Below are positions 9,740 to 21,397 of a stretch of 64,000 nt of DNA, in pieces. The stretch lies in the NCBI GenBank assembly GCA_017305935.1, contig JAFKJU010000008.1, positions 186,001-250,000 on the forward strand. The letters run 5' to 3'. Position 1 is the first letter of the stretch. Each line of letters opens with the position of its first letter. A program made the translations under genes and the position numbers. The notes under the pieces are model-generated. The model was not told the DNA's origin. It did not search any database and was given only the letters and a program-made list of their open reading frames with translations. This DNA comes from Hyphomicrobiales bacterium (GTDB lineage Bacteria > Pseudomonadota > Alphaproteobacteria > Rhizobiales > Rhizobiaceae).

Positions 9740-11107
9740 TCAGGGAATCGCCAGCCGCGTCTTCAGCGCCGTGGTGATCTTCGCCGCCAGCGCCTCGTAG
9801 TCCTCGTCGAAATGATGCCCGCCCTCGATCGCGACCGATTCGACGCCCTTGTCCTTCAGCGTCGGGCAGGGATCGTCGTCCTCGTCCGTGCCGTAGATGC
9901 ATTGCACCAGCTTCGGGTCGATCTTGCCGATGTCCTTGACAGGATCGCCGCCCTTGCCTTCGCCGTCGACACCCAGCCAGCCCTCGACGGAAATGACGTA
10001 ATCCACCTGCCGCGACAACGCCATCAGGGTGATCTGCGGCACGCGCGCCTTGTCCTTGTCGGAGAGGAGGTTGTAGGTGGCGGGCAAGACGTCGGCGCCG
10101 AAGGAATAGCCGATCAGCAGCACATGCTTGACGTTCCATTCGCGCCGGTAGGCATCCATGATCCGCGACAGGTCGTCGGCGGTCTCCTGCGGCTTGCGCT
10201 CCGACCAGAAGTAGCGCAGCGAATCGACCCCGACCACGGGAATCCCTTGCCCCTGCAAGACCGAGGCGACTTCCTTGTCGAGATCGCGCCAGCCGCCGTC
10301 GCCGGAATAGATCACCGCCATGGTGTCGTATTTCGGCTTGGCCTCGAGAATGCTGATCGGCAGGCCGAGCGGCTGGTCGGTATTGCCGGCGGCATCGACG
10401 CGGTCCGCCAGCATCTGCGCCAGGACGGAAGCGGCGGCGCCCTCCTCGTCGGTCAGGTCGACGTCGTTATGCGCTTTTTCCAGAGCCGCCGCATGCTCGC
10501 GCCCGTCCTTGGGCGCATCCTTCGTCAGCGCGATGGTGACGGTCGCCGGCAGCGGGCCGTCGGTAAAGCCGTAGACGGTGCGCCCGTTCGCCGTCTGCTT
10601 GTCGGCGGGCGTGCAGAGCACCTTCTGCAGCGGAATGCCGGCCTGCGGATCGACGGCGACCGCCTCGCCAAGCGTCGCCGCCGGGCTCTGGGAAATCATG
10701 GCGAGCGCCAGCGCCCCGCCCTCGCCGATGCCGGCGACGATCGGCGGCGCATAAGCGCTGGTGCCGGAGGCGCGCTGGATCTGCTGGGCCAGCGCCTCGA
10801 CATCGGAAATCATGTAGACGCAATCGCCCTTGTCCTGCGCCAGCGCCTTGATATAGGCGGGGAAATCGATGCCGACCACGGCAGCACCCTTGGCGACCAG
10901 CGCCTCGGCCTCATGCTGCTCGGCATCGCCCCAGCCGCCGGCATCCGAGATCAGGAAGATGTTGGCCTTCGCCGCACCGTCCTCCGGCAGCAGGATATGA
11001 TCGCTGGGGATCATGCCGGTATCGAATTTCTTTTCCTGCGCGATCGCAGGCGTGAGGGCCGCCGCCGAAAGCAGGGCGGTCAGGAATGCGGCATGTCTTG
11101 TCTTCAT
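9740..11107 (-). CDS. acvB: AcvB/VirJ family protein (lysyl-phosphatidylglycerol hydrolase type)
   Basis: Periplasmic alpha/beta-hydrolase-like protein, 455 aa with a signal peptide (residues 1-24, ending PAIA-Q). In Agrobacterium and related rhizobia AcvB hydrolyses lysyl-phosphatidylglycerol and acts with the synthase LpiA. VirJ corresponds to the C-terminal half. Two homologous halves are visible. SDAGGWGD and GIDFPAYI (55-85) match SGDGGWRD and GVDSLRYF (268-300). The C-terminal nucleophile elbow GYSFG (333-337) is intact, while the N-terminal equivalent reads GIGEG (126-130) with no serine. No lpiA is present beside it. Upstream, 65 nt away on the same strand, is a SulP transporter. Confidence 0.9.
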   Translation of the reverse strand: MKTRHAAFLTALLSAAALTPAIAQEKKFDTGMIPSDHILLPEDGAAKANIFLISDAGGWGDAEQHEAEALVAKGAAVVGIDFPAYIKALAQDKGDCVYMISDVEALAQQIQRASGTSAYAPPIVAGIGEGGALALAMISQSPAATLGEAVAVDPQAGIPLQKVLCTPADKQTANGRTVYGFTDGPLPATVTIALTKDAPKDGREHAAALEKAHNDVDLTDEEGAAASVLAQMLADRVDAAGNTDQPLGLPISILEAKPKYDTMAVIYSGDGGWRDLDKEVASVLQGQGIPVVGVDSLRYFWSERKPQETADDLSRIMDAYRREWNVKHVLLIGYSFGADVLPATYNLLSDKDKARVPQITLMALSRQVDYVISVEGWLGVDGEGKGGDPVKDIGKIDPKLVQCIYGTDEDDDPCPTLKDKGVESVAIEGGHHFDEDYEALAAKITTALKTRLAIP

Positions 11108-11172
11108 GTCAGGCTGCTTTCTCCTTGATAACGATGCCCGCCCTCGCTTTGCGCGCGCATCGCGCAAAAAAC

Positions 11173-12807
11173 CTAAACCGAGTTTTCGCCGAGGCCAAGC
11201 CGCTTCGACAGAAGGGCGACGGCATCGTCGACGCTGAAGGCGCCGCGCGCCGCCATGTCGACGGCGCCCGCCGCCGACAGCAGGTCGCGCACGCGATCAT
11301 GGACACGCGCATAGACGACATCGCGGCCGGAGCGGCGCATGGCCGCGTCGAATTCCTGCAACGCATCCAGCGCCGTGCTGTCGAGATCGAAGGTTTCCTC
11401 CAGGCTGACGACGATTCCGCGCGCCGCGACGGCCAGCCGCGCCTTGCGCGCCACCTCGCCCAGCACCGGATCGGCATTGCCGAAAAACAGGGGCTGCGCC
11501 GGCCTGAGGATGACGATATCCGCCACCGGCGCCGCATCTGGATGGCGGTCAATGTCGACGAAATCATGTCCGCCGCGCAGGCGGCCGAGCAGGATGACGT
11601 GACGGGAACTGAGGCGATGCACCAGCAGCAGGAAGGACAGGGCGATGGCGATCAGCATGCCATTGAGGATACCGGCGAGAAAGACGCCGAGGGCGGCGAT
11701 GACCGCCAGGTACTGGTCGCGGTCGACGCGATTCAATTGCACGAAGGGCGTGGGATCGAGCGCATGCAGGAGCGCCGCGATGACGACCGCCGCCAGCACC
11801 GGCTCCGGCAGGCGCGCGACGATTTCAAGCCCGAAGCCGACGAGCAGCGCCAGCAGGAGTGCCGCAAACAGCGCCGCGAACCGGCTTTGCGCGCCCGCCG
11901 CCTCGCTGGCCGACCCCGCCGAGAACCCGGCCCCGACCGGCATGCCGCGCATCAGGGCGCTGGCGAGATTGGCAAGGCCAAGCGCGCGCAACTCCTGGTC
12001 GGCATCGACGGCATCGCCGCGGCGCAGGGACAGAGAGCGCACCGTGCCCCAGGATTCGGCAAACAGGATCAGCACCAACGGCAGGCAAAGCCGCGCCACA
12101 TGCGGCAGGTCCGCCGCCGCGAAATCCGGCAGGCCCGGCAGCAGCAAAACGAAATCCATCCGCCCGACGCTGGCGACGCCATGGGCCTCGAGATCGAACA
12201 GCATGGCCGCGACGATCGCCGCCGCCAGCACCAGCGCAGCGCCTGGAAGACGTGGAAAGCGCCGCGACACGATCAGCGCCGCCAGCGCCGCAACGCCGAC
12301 GGCGAGGCTCGACCCGTTCCACTCGGGCGCACGTCGCAGCGTCTCGCCAAGAATATGAAAGGGATCGCGGCCCGCCACGGCGACGCCGGTCAGCAGCGGC
12401 AATTGCCGGATGATGATGCTGAGCGCCAGGGCGAAGGCGAAGCCGCGCAACACCGGCCGGGCAATGAAACTGGCAAGCGCACCCAACCGCAGCAGCGAAG
12501 CGCCGAGGAACAGCAGCCCGACCAGCCCGGTGGCGATCACCGCCAGCGTCGATTTTTCCGCCACCGACAGCGCCGGGTCGGCCAGGATAGCGGCGAGGAT
12601 CACCGCCGAGGACGAGGTCGGCGCGACGATGGCGAAGCGGCTGCGGCCGAACAGGCCATAGGCGAAACAGCCGGCAATCGCCGCCGCCAGCCCGTGTGCG
12701 GGATCGAGCCCGGCGAGCCCGGCATAGGCGACCGCCTCCGGCAGCAGCAGGCCGGCAATCGCCAGCCCCGCACCGAAATCGCGCCCCCATGCCCCCGCCC
12801 CGCTCAT
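11173..12807 (-). CDS. SulP family anion transporter with STAS domain
   Basis: Inner-membrane anion carrier, 544 aa. The N-terminal signature reads GLLLPEAVAYAGLAGLDP. There are 10-12 hydrophobic segments to about residue 400, and a cytoplasmic STAS domain near residues 430-540 containing DLDSTALDALQEFD. SulP proteins move sulfate, bicarbonate, dicarboxylates or other anions. The substrate cannot be read here, and no carbonic anhydrase or sulfate-assimilation gene is beside it. The start codon overlaps the stop of the upstream DUF1003 gene (ATGA), so the two are translationally coupled and may act together. Confidence 0.9.
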   Translation of the reverse strand: MSGAGAWGRDFGAGLAIAGLLLPEAVAYAGLAGLDPAHGLAAAIAGCFAYGLFGRSRFAIVAPTSSSAVILAAILADPALSVAEKSTLAVIATGLVGLLFLGASLLRLGALASFIARPVLRGFAFALALSIIIRQLPLLTGVAVAGRDPFHILGETLRRAPEWNGSSLAVGVAALAALIVSRRFPRLPGAALVLAAAIVAAMLFDLEAHGVASVGRMDFVLLLPGLPDFAAADLPHVARLCLPLVLILFAESWGTVRSLSLRRGDAVDADQELRALGLANLASALMRGMPVGAGFSAGSASEAAGAQSRFAALFAALLLALLVGFGLEIVARLPEPVLAAVVIAALLHALDPTPFVQLNRVDRDQYLAVIAALGVFLAGILNGMLIAIALSFLLLVHRLSSRHVILLGRLRGGHDFVDIDRHPDAAPVADIVILRPAQPLFFGNADPVLGEVARKARLAVAARGIVVSLEETFDLDSTALDALQEFDAAMRRSGRDVVYARVHDRVRDLLSAAGAVDMAARGAFSVDDAVALLSKRLGLGENSV

Positions 12808-13532
12808 GGCGCGCGACGATCCCGCGAGAATTCATCGAACAGTTCGAGCTGCGCCTCCTGGATCTCCGACAGACGCTCCCACTGGCCGATCAGGATGCGA
12901 TCCAGCTTCTCGTGCAGGTGGCGGATCTCCAGCTCTGCCTTGAGGTTGATCTGGTAGTCGTTCTGGGAGCGCAGCCGGTCCTTCTCCTCCTGCCGCCGCT
13001 GACTCATCATGATCAGCGGCGCCTGGAAGGCGGCGATCATCGACAGCAGCAGGTTGAGCAGGATGAAGGGATATGGATCGAAATCCTGCCGCAGGATCGG
13101 CAGCGCATTCACGGCCATCCAGACGATCATGAAGCCGAGAAAGGCGAGGATGAAGGTCCAGGAGCCGGCGAAGCTGGCGGTGCGATCGGCGATGCGGTCG
13201 CCGAGCGTCACCGCCTCGCGATAGGTCTCCTCGGTGTTTTCGGTGACCATGGCATGTTGCGACAGGCTGTCGATCACCTCACGGTCGAGCCGCGTCAGCT
13301 CGCCACGCTCGCGGCGGATCATCTCCTCGACCGAACGGCGACGGACGTCATGCAGGTCGTCACGGCAGATCCAGCCGGTCTCGCGCCAATCGGGGTGTGC
13401 CTTGTCGAGCTCGCCGGCGATGGAATCGCGCACCAGCTCGCAGGAGATCATGTCCGACACCGGCTTGCGCTGCTTGCAGATGCCGCAGGTTTCAAGGTGC
13501 CTGCGATGGGAAGGCATGCCGTTCTTCGACAT
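12804..13532 (-). CDS. DUF1003 domain membrane protein
   Basis: Protein of 242 aa. The N-terminal part has spaced cysteines (CGICKQRK, a later ISCELV, and WICRDDL) that may bind a metal. A DUF1003 core follows (VTLGDRIADRTASFAGSW) with two membrane spans about residues 125-145 and 158-178. The C-terminus is a charged, coiled-coil-like cytoplasmic tail. Biochemical function is unknown. GGAGACCCGCCG precedes the ATG. It sits 60 nt after nadD on the same strand and overlaps the SulP start by 4 nt, suggesting an auxiliary role for that transporter. Confidence 0.88.
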   Translation of the reverse strand: MSKNGMPSHRRHLETCGICKQRKPVSDMISCELVRDSIAGELDKAHPDWRETGWICRDDLHDVRRRSVEEMIRRERGELTRLDREVIDSLSQHAMVTENTEETYREAVTLGDRIADRTASFAGSWTFILAFLGFMIVWMAVNALPILRQDFDPYPFILLNLLLSMIAAFQAPLIMMSQRRQEEKDRLRSQNDYQINLKAELEIRHLHEKLDRILIGQWERLSEIQEAQLELFDEFSRDRRAP

Positions 13533-13592
13533 CGGCGGGTCTCCAGTCTGGATGGCGATTTTTCCGTAGCGGACAGGTTGCCGCCGGTCAGG

Positions 13593-14219
13593 TCAAGAGG
13601 GGGACTTGGCGTCACGCAGCGCCGTCGAACTGAGCGTCGAGCGCGGGCCGTGCAGAAAGGTCCAGGCGGGCGCGGGGCGCTTCCACAACACGCCGGCATC
13701 GTCCTCGTCGACACGGGCGAAGGCGAAGCGCTGCGCCATCTTCGAGGAGAGGTAGGAAAGCGTTGCGCCGGGCCTGTCGACCACCGCGATGGGGAAGGTG
13801 TTGGCGATGCCCTGCCAGTTCTGCCAGCGGTCGAAGGTCTTCAGGTTGTCGGCGCCCATGATCCAGATGAAATGCACCTTGGGGTTCAGCGCCTTGACGC
13901 GGGCCAGCGTCTTGGCCGTATAGCTGCCGCCCAGCGTCTTCTCGAATGCCGTCACCTTGACACGCGGGTCGCGGGCAATGGCCTCGCTCCAGGCGAGGCG
14001 CTCAGCCAGCGGCGCGAGGTTCGAATGGTTCTTCAGCGGATTGCCGGGCGTCACCATCCACCAGAGCTGGTCGAGCCCGAGCTTGCGCAGCGCGATATCG
14101 CTGACCAGCACATGGCCCTCATGCGGCGGATTGAAGGAGCCGCCGAACAGGCCGACGACCATGCCGGCCTCGGCATGCGGCATGGTCAGGTATCGGCGGG
14201 CAATCGGCTCTGCTGTCAC
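13593..14219 (-). CDS. nadD: Nicotinate-nucleotide adenylyltransferase
   Basis: Joins ATP and nicotinate mononucleotide to deamido-NAD in NAD synthesis. The nucleotidyltransferase signature GLFGGSFNPPHEGH lies near the N-terminus and the C-terminal LSSTALRD matches the (I/L)SST.(I/L)R motif. The start is uncertain. GTG 14219 gives 208 aa and ATG 14183 gives 196, and neither has a strong ribosome site. It follows proA by about 20 nt in the obg-proB-proA-nadD run. rsfS and rlmH, which normally follow nadD in relatives, are absent. DUF1003-sulP-acvB stands there instead. Confidence 0.93.
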   Translation of the reverse strand: MTAEPIARRYLTMPHAEAGMVVGLFGGSFNPPHEGHVLVSDIALRKLGLDQLWWMVTPGNPLKNHSNLAPLAERLAWSEAIARDPRVKVTAFEKTLGGSYTAKTLARVKALNPKVHFIWIMGADNLKTFDRWQNWQGIANTFPIAVVDRPGATLSYLSSKMAQRFAFARVDEDDAGVLWKRPAPAWTFLHGPRSTLSSTALRDAKSPS

Positions 14220-14238
14220 GTCACGATCTGGTCTTGCA

Positions 14239-15514
14239 TCATGGCCTGGTTTGGCCGGTGCCGCGCACGCGGTATTTGAAGGAGGTGAGCTGCTCGACGC
14301 CGACAGGCCCGCGCGCATGCATCTTGCCGGTGGCGATGCCGATCTCGCCGCCCATGCCGAACTCGCCGCCATCGGCGAATTGCGTCGAGGCATTATGCAA
14401 GAGGATGGCCGAATCGATCTCGCGGAAGAAACGCTCGACGACTTCGGGGTCTTCGGCGATCACCGCCTCGGTGTGATGCGAGGAATAGCGGTCGATATGC
14501 GCGATGGCTCCGGTTACGCCATCGACCAGCGCCACCGAGATCACCGCGTCGAGATATTCGGTGCGCCAATCCTCTTCCGTCGCCGGCTTGAGGCCCGGCA
14601 GCAGCGCCAGCACATCGGCCGAGGCGCGGATTTCGCAGCCGGCTTTTTGCAACGCTTCGATAAGCGGCTTCAGATGCGTGGCCGCGACGGCGCGGTCGAT
14701 CAGCAAGGTTTCGGCCGCGCCGCAGACGCCGGTACGGCGCATCTTGGCGTTGACGACAATCTTCAGCGCCATGTCGAGATCACCAGAGGCATCGACATAG
14801 ACATGGCAGAGACCTTCGAGATGGGCAAAGACCGGCACGCGCGCTTCCGACTGGACGCGGCCGACGAGGCTCTTGCCGCCGCGCGGCACGATGACGTCGA
14901 TGGCGCCGTTCAGGCCCGACAGCATGGCGCCGACGGCGGCGCGGTCGGTGGTCGGCACAAGCTGGATCGCATCTTCCGGCAGGCCGGCTTGGCTCAAGCC
15001 GCGCTGCAGGCAGGCATGGATCGCCCGCGACGACTGCGCCGAATCGGAACCGCCGCGCAGGATGACGGCATTGCCGGCCTTGAGGCACAGCGCGCCGGCA
15101 TCGGCGGTCACGTTCGGCCGGCTTTCATAGATGACGCCGATGACGCCGAGCGGCGTGCGCACCCGCTCGATATGCAGCCCGTTCGGCCGGTCCCATTCGG
15201 CAATCACGTCGCCGACCGGATCCTGGAAAGCGGCGATGGCGCGGATGCCCTCGGCCATGTCGGCGATGCGCTTTTCGGAAAGCGTCAGCCGGTCGACGAA
15301 GGAGGGCAGCATGTCGCTGCCTTCGGTCGCCTTGAGATCGGCCGCATTGGCGGCGAGGATCTCGGAGGTGGCGGCGAGGATGGCATCGGCCATCGCATTC
15401 AGCGCCCGGTTCTTGGCGTCAGTGCTCGCCATGGCCAATGGTCGGCTCGCGGCCTTGGCACGGGCGCCGATGTCCTGCATCAGCGCGTCGATCCCGCCAG
15501 TCTGCGATACCGTA

Positions 15515-15522
<8 letters not shown>
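14239..15522 (-). CDS. proA: Gamma-glutamyl phosphate reductase
   Basis: Second enzyme of proline synthesis. It reduces glutamyl 5-phosphate with NADPH to the semialdehyde. Length 427 aa is normal. The aldehyde-dehydrogenase-fold catalytic cysteine is in [13 protein letters not shown], and family blocks include [28 protein letters not shown] and [10 protein letters not shown]. Its start overlaps the end of proB by 8 nt, fitting the known ProA-ProB partnership. Confidence 0.97.
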
Positions 15523-18691
<3,169 letters not shown>

Positions 18692-18735
18692 GCCTTTCAC
18701 GGAGCCGGGAACACCCGGTGCATGCATCACGAAGA

Positions 18736-18766
18736 GGGAACGCCGCGCAAGCGGCGGTCCCCTTTT
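18736..18766 (+). terminator. Terminator of the EEP gene
   Basis: GC-rich hairpin (GGGAACGCCGC, loop GCAA, GCGGCGGTCCC with one mismatch) followed by CTTTTC. It lies between the convergent EEP and GNAT genes. Confidence 0.75.
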
Positions 18767-18773
18767 CAAAAGC

Positions 18774-19361
18774 TCACGGTCGCGGCGCCGGACGAAAATC
18801 CCCGGCTTCCAGAACCGTGTCGATATGCAGCACCATCGCCTGGCGGGCGGTGGAATAGACATCCGAACAGCCGGTCAGGTGGAAGCCGAGCTTCTCCTGC
18901 ACCCGCAGTGAGGCGCGGTTGTCAGCAAAGAAGCCGGAATGTAGCGTCGCATCCGGTAGCCGGCTCAGGAACCGCCCGACAGCGGCCGAAACGGCTTCCG
19001 TCATATAGCCCTTGCCCCAATGGCCGCTATCGAGCCAGTAGCCGAGATACCAGACGCCCTTGCGCAGTTCGAGCGAGACGGTGCCGATATGGCGGTCGTC
19101 CGGCGTCGTCACGGCAAAGGTCCAGTCCGGCAAGACGGCTGCGACCCGCGGCAGCAGCCATTCCAGCGCATCCTGCTTGTAATAGGGCATCGGCACCCGC
19201 CGCAGCATGCGCGCGATGGAGAAATCGCGGAACGAGGCGGCGATCGCCTCGGCATCGTCCAGCCGATGCGGCCGCAGCCGCAGCCGGGCCGTTTCAATGA
19301 CCGGGCACGGGCCCGCCGCGCGATTGACGTCGTGGGCCTGATTGTACGGTGCGGCGCTCAT
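18774..19361 (-). CDS. GNAT acetyltransferase, RimJ/RimL type (copy B)
   Basis: Acetyl-CoA-dependent N-acetyltransferase, 195 aa. Begins with the typical VIETARLRLRPHRLDDAEAI strand-helix. The acetyl-CoA-binding block is LGYWLDSGHWGKGYMTEAV, followed by DNRASLRVQEKLGF. The substrate is unknown. ATG 19361 overlaps the stop of the upstream GNAT gene (ATGA), so both are made from one message. The two proteins are paralogous but clearly diverged. Confidence 0.88.
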   Translation of the reverse strand: MSAAPYNQAHDVNRAAGPCPVIETARLRLRPHRLDDAEAIAASFRDFSIARMLRRVPMPYYKQDALEWLLPRVAAVLPDWTFAVTTPDDRHIGTVSLELRKGVWYLGYWLDSGHWGKGYMTEAVSAAVGRFLSRLPDATLHSGFFADNRASLRVQEKLGFHLTGCSDVYSTARQAMVLHIDTVLEAGDFRPAPRP

Positions 19362-19987
19362 CGCATCCCTCCCCAGCTTCTCAAGGAAATCCAGGTCTTG
19401 CGGTCGAGGCGGAACCATTCCACCGCGACCGGACCGCCCATAGCCAACGACGGAAACATGGCCGAACCTTGAAACTGGAATCCGCACTTCTGTATAACCC
19501 GCCGCGAGCCGATATTCATCACCCGGCAACGGGCATCGATGCGCTCGATATCGCGGGTGCGAAACACCATGTCGATCAGCACATGCGCGGCTTCGGTCAT
19601 GTAGCCCTGGTTCCAGTGGGGCTCGCCTAGCCAATAGCCGATCTCGACGGTCTGCTCATCGATGGGCTCGATGCCGCAGCAACCGAGGAAATGGCCCGTT
19701 TCCGCTTTCGTGATCGCATAGACGCACTTGCCGATCCCGCCCTGTTTGGCGCGTCGGACGAAGTCGGCTGCGTCATTCACCGTATAGGGGTGCGGCATAC
19801 GCGAAACCATTGTCGCGACATTCGGATTGTTGGCGAGATGGGCAAGGGCGTCGATGTCTTTCTCGTGGGGCGCCCGCAAGACGAGCCGCTCCGACAACAG
19901 GACAGGGCAATCGGTCCTTAACCGCTCCGGCCTCGGCCGTTCCTCTGGCAAGCCCCTCTGGCTTTGCCTCAACAATTCATCCTGCAT
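19358..19987 (-). CDS. GNAT acetyltransferase, RimJ/RimL type (copy A)
   Basis: 209 aa acetyltransferase. Family features are LLSERLVLRAPHEKDIDAL, the acetyl-CoA site in IGYWLGEPHWNQGYMTEAAH and the C-terminal NIGSRRVIQKCGFQ. Rhizobial genomes commonly carry one or two such genes between rpmA and obg, so an RNA- or ribosome-related substrate is possible but unproven. A strong terminator separates it from rpmA, so it probably has its own promoter at about 19990-20010. Confidence 0.88.
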   Translation of the reverse strand: MQDELLRQSQRGLPEERPRPERLRTDCPVLLSERLVLRAPHEKDIDALAHLANNPNVATMVSRMPHPYTVNDAADFVRRAKQGGIGKCVYAITKAETGHFLGCCGIEPIDEQTVEIGYWLGEPHWNQGYMTEAAHVLIDMVFRTRDIERIDARCRVMNIGSRRVIQKCGFQFQGSAMFPSLAMGGPVAVEWFRLDRKTWISLRSWGGMR

Positions 19988-20011
19988 GGTTCAGTCCTCC
20001 TCTGGACAAGA

Positions 20012-20050
20012 AAAAAGGGGAGATCGGGCGGCGCCCCATCTCCCCTTTTT
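20012..20050 (-). terminator. Terminator of the rplU-rpmA operon
   Basis: Long hairpin with arms AAAAAGGGGAGAT and ATCTCCCCTTTTT around a GC-rich loop. T runs on both strands make it able to work in both directions. It lies 70 nt after the rpmA stop. Confidence 0.9.
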
Positions 20051-20119
20051 CAAGTCTGGTCTGAACCTTGCAGCTCAGCCGGGTCGATGAGACGCCGGCT
20101 GTTTTAGAGCGCTACCGGC

Positions 20120-20389
20120 TTATTCCGCTGCTTCGGCTTTCGGCATGACGGATACGAACACGCGGCCATTGCCACGCGTACGGAAATTCACATTGCCGGC
20201 CGTAAGTGCGAAGATCGTGTGATCCTTGCCGATACCGACGTTCTGGCCCGGATGCCACTTGGTGCCGCGCTGACGCAGAATGATGTTGCCCGGAATGACG
20301 GCTTCGCCGCCGAACTTCTTCACGCCAAGGCGCTTGGACTGAGAATCGCGGCCGTTGCGCGACGAACCGCCAGCTTTTTTGTGTGCCAT
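20120..20389 (-). CDS. rpmA: 50S ribosomal protein L27
   Basis: 89 aa, normal length. It starts [20 protein letters not shown], the mature-type N-terminus that reaches the peptidyl transferase centre, without the cleaved extension seen in Firmicutes. The core reads [26 protein letters not shown] precedes the ATG. It is 30 nt after rplU in the standard two-gene operon. Confidence 0.98.
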   Translation of the reverse strand: MAHKKAGGSSRNGRDSQSKRLGVKKFGGEAVIPGNIILRQRGTKWHPGQNVGIGKDHTIFALTAGNVNFRTRGNGRVFVSVMPKAEAAE

Positions 20390-20419
20390 GGGAGTTCTCC
20401 TTGTACCTGACCGTTGTCT

Positions 20420-20734
20420 TTAGGCTGCCACGATGTCCGTGATGCGGACAACGGTGTGATGCTGGCGATGGCCGCGAATGCGCTTGGAATTCTGGCGACG
20501 ACGCTTCTTGAACGACAGGACCTTGTCGCCACGATTGTGCTCGACGATCTCGGCCTTGACGACGGCGCCGGCCACGAAGGGCGCACCGATCTTGGCATCG
20601 GCGCCAACGCCGACGACGAGGACTTCGTTGAATTCGATCGAGGCGCCAGCAGCAGCTTCGAGCTTCTCGATGGTCAACACGTCGTTGGCCACCACGCGGT
20701 ACTGCTTACCGCCGGTCTTGATGACTGCGAACAT
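20420..20734 (-). CDS. rplU: 50S ribosomal protein L21
   Basis: 104 aa. It starts [14 protein letters not shown] and has the conserved [17 protein letters not shown] motif followed by [11 protein letters not shown] 20734 is preceded by AAAGGA. The open frame runs further upstream but carries no L21 sequence. A leader of about 185 nt separates it from the promoter. Confidence 0.98.
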   Translation of the reverse strand: MFAVIKTGGKQYRVVANDVLTIEKLEAAAGASIEFNEVLVVGVGADAKIGAPFVAGAVVKAEIVEHNRGDKVLSFKKRRRQNSKRIRGHRQHHTVVRITDIVAA

Positions 20735-20925
20735 TTTATATCCTTTCATGTTCGTTCCGGCTCTGCCTGGAATTTCGCCAGACGGCCGTCTTTTTGTCAG
20801 TCCGAATTGAGCAGGGAAATCCAAAACCCTCGAGGGGGTCGGCTGGCTTCGTTCTGCCGGTGAGATCTCCACGAAAACGCGGGGATGACAAAGGCGCGCA
20901 ATACACCACGCCTATTCGTCGGCGG

Positions 20926-20953
20926 GGATAAGGGAGCACGTGCGACCTGTCAA
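20926..20953 (-). promoter_or_regulatory. Sigma-70 promoter of rplU-rpmA
   Basis: On the minus strand, a perfect -35 TTGACA (20948-20953), a 16-nt spacer and -10 TTATCC (20926-20931). Transcription would start near 20919, giving a leader of about 185 nt before rplU. The whole gene-free stretch 20735-21051 holds this leader, this promoter and the tRNA-Ser promoter. I see no known leader-RNA motif in it. Confidence 0.65.
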
Positions 20954-20984
20954 GACAAAAGGCGATTTTCTTGAGAATTTACGC

Positions 20985-21012
20985 TTGCCAACCCGCCCCC
21001 CACCCGTTATGT
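20985..21012 (+). promoter_or_regulatory. Promoter of tRNA-Ser
   Basis: TTGCCA (20985-20990), 16 nt, TTATGT (21007-21012), followed by a GC-rich TAGCCCCC start region also seen after both tRNA-Gly promoters near 57.15 and 57.45 kb. The mature tRNA begins 40 nt downstream. Confidence 0.55.
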
Positions 21013-21051
21013 AGCCCCCGCACCGCCAAGCTGCGGTGCTTCGGCTTCCGC

Positions 21052-21141
21052 GGAGAGGTGGCTGAGTGGTTGAAAGCACCGCACTCGAAATGCGGCATAC
21101 TCGCAAGGGTATCGGGGGTTCGAATCCCTCCCTCTCCGCCA
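21052..21141 (+). tRNA. tRNA-Ser (anticodon CGA)
   Basis: Ninety-nucleotide class II tRNA with an encoded CCA end. The acceptor stem pairs GGAGAGG (21052-21058) with CCTCTCC (21131-21137). The D arm reads GGCTGAGTGGTT, the anticodon loop ACTCGAAA carries CGA, there is a long variable arm, and the T arm has GGGTTCGAATCCC. It marks the left edge of an accessory-looking block. I found no repeat of its 3' end further right. Confidence 0.96.
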
Positions 21142-21397
21142 GACACCACTTCTATGGATCGCCTGGGCAGAGGTCGCTTTCGATCCTGCCTTCACCGCTC
21201 CAGTGTTTTGCGTCGTTTTTTGGTGGGTCATTGTCTGCCGCAGTCCTCTACTCCTCGATATGGCTTACTTTATCCGGGCAAGGCCCGCACCTGATCGGCG
21301 CGCATTGTTACGAATGACGAAAAGGTCGTGCGTTGAGGGAAAACCCTCATTCGTGTAGATGGTTCTTGGGTTAGTTTCCCGAGAGAAGGCCAACTCG
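21142..21397. other. Non-coding stretch after tRNA-Ser
   Basis: 256 nt with no gene-like reading frame and no tRNA-end repeat, integrase fragment or terminator that I can recognise. Confidence 0.5.

Noticed and set aside
12696-14279. Long plus-strand open frame opposite sulP, DUF1003 and nadD
   Set aside because: Its product is Arg/Gln/His-rich with no domain. It mirrors the codon bias of the minus-strand genes, a common effect in high-GC DNA.
20769-20790. AGACGGCCGTCT followed by TTTTT in the rplU leader as a plus-strand terminator
   Set aside because: The dyad has no loop and there is no plus-strand transcript to end there. It is probably chance or part of leader structure.
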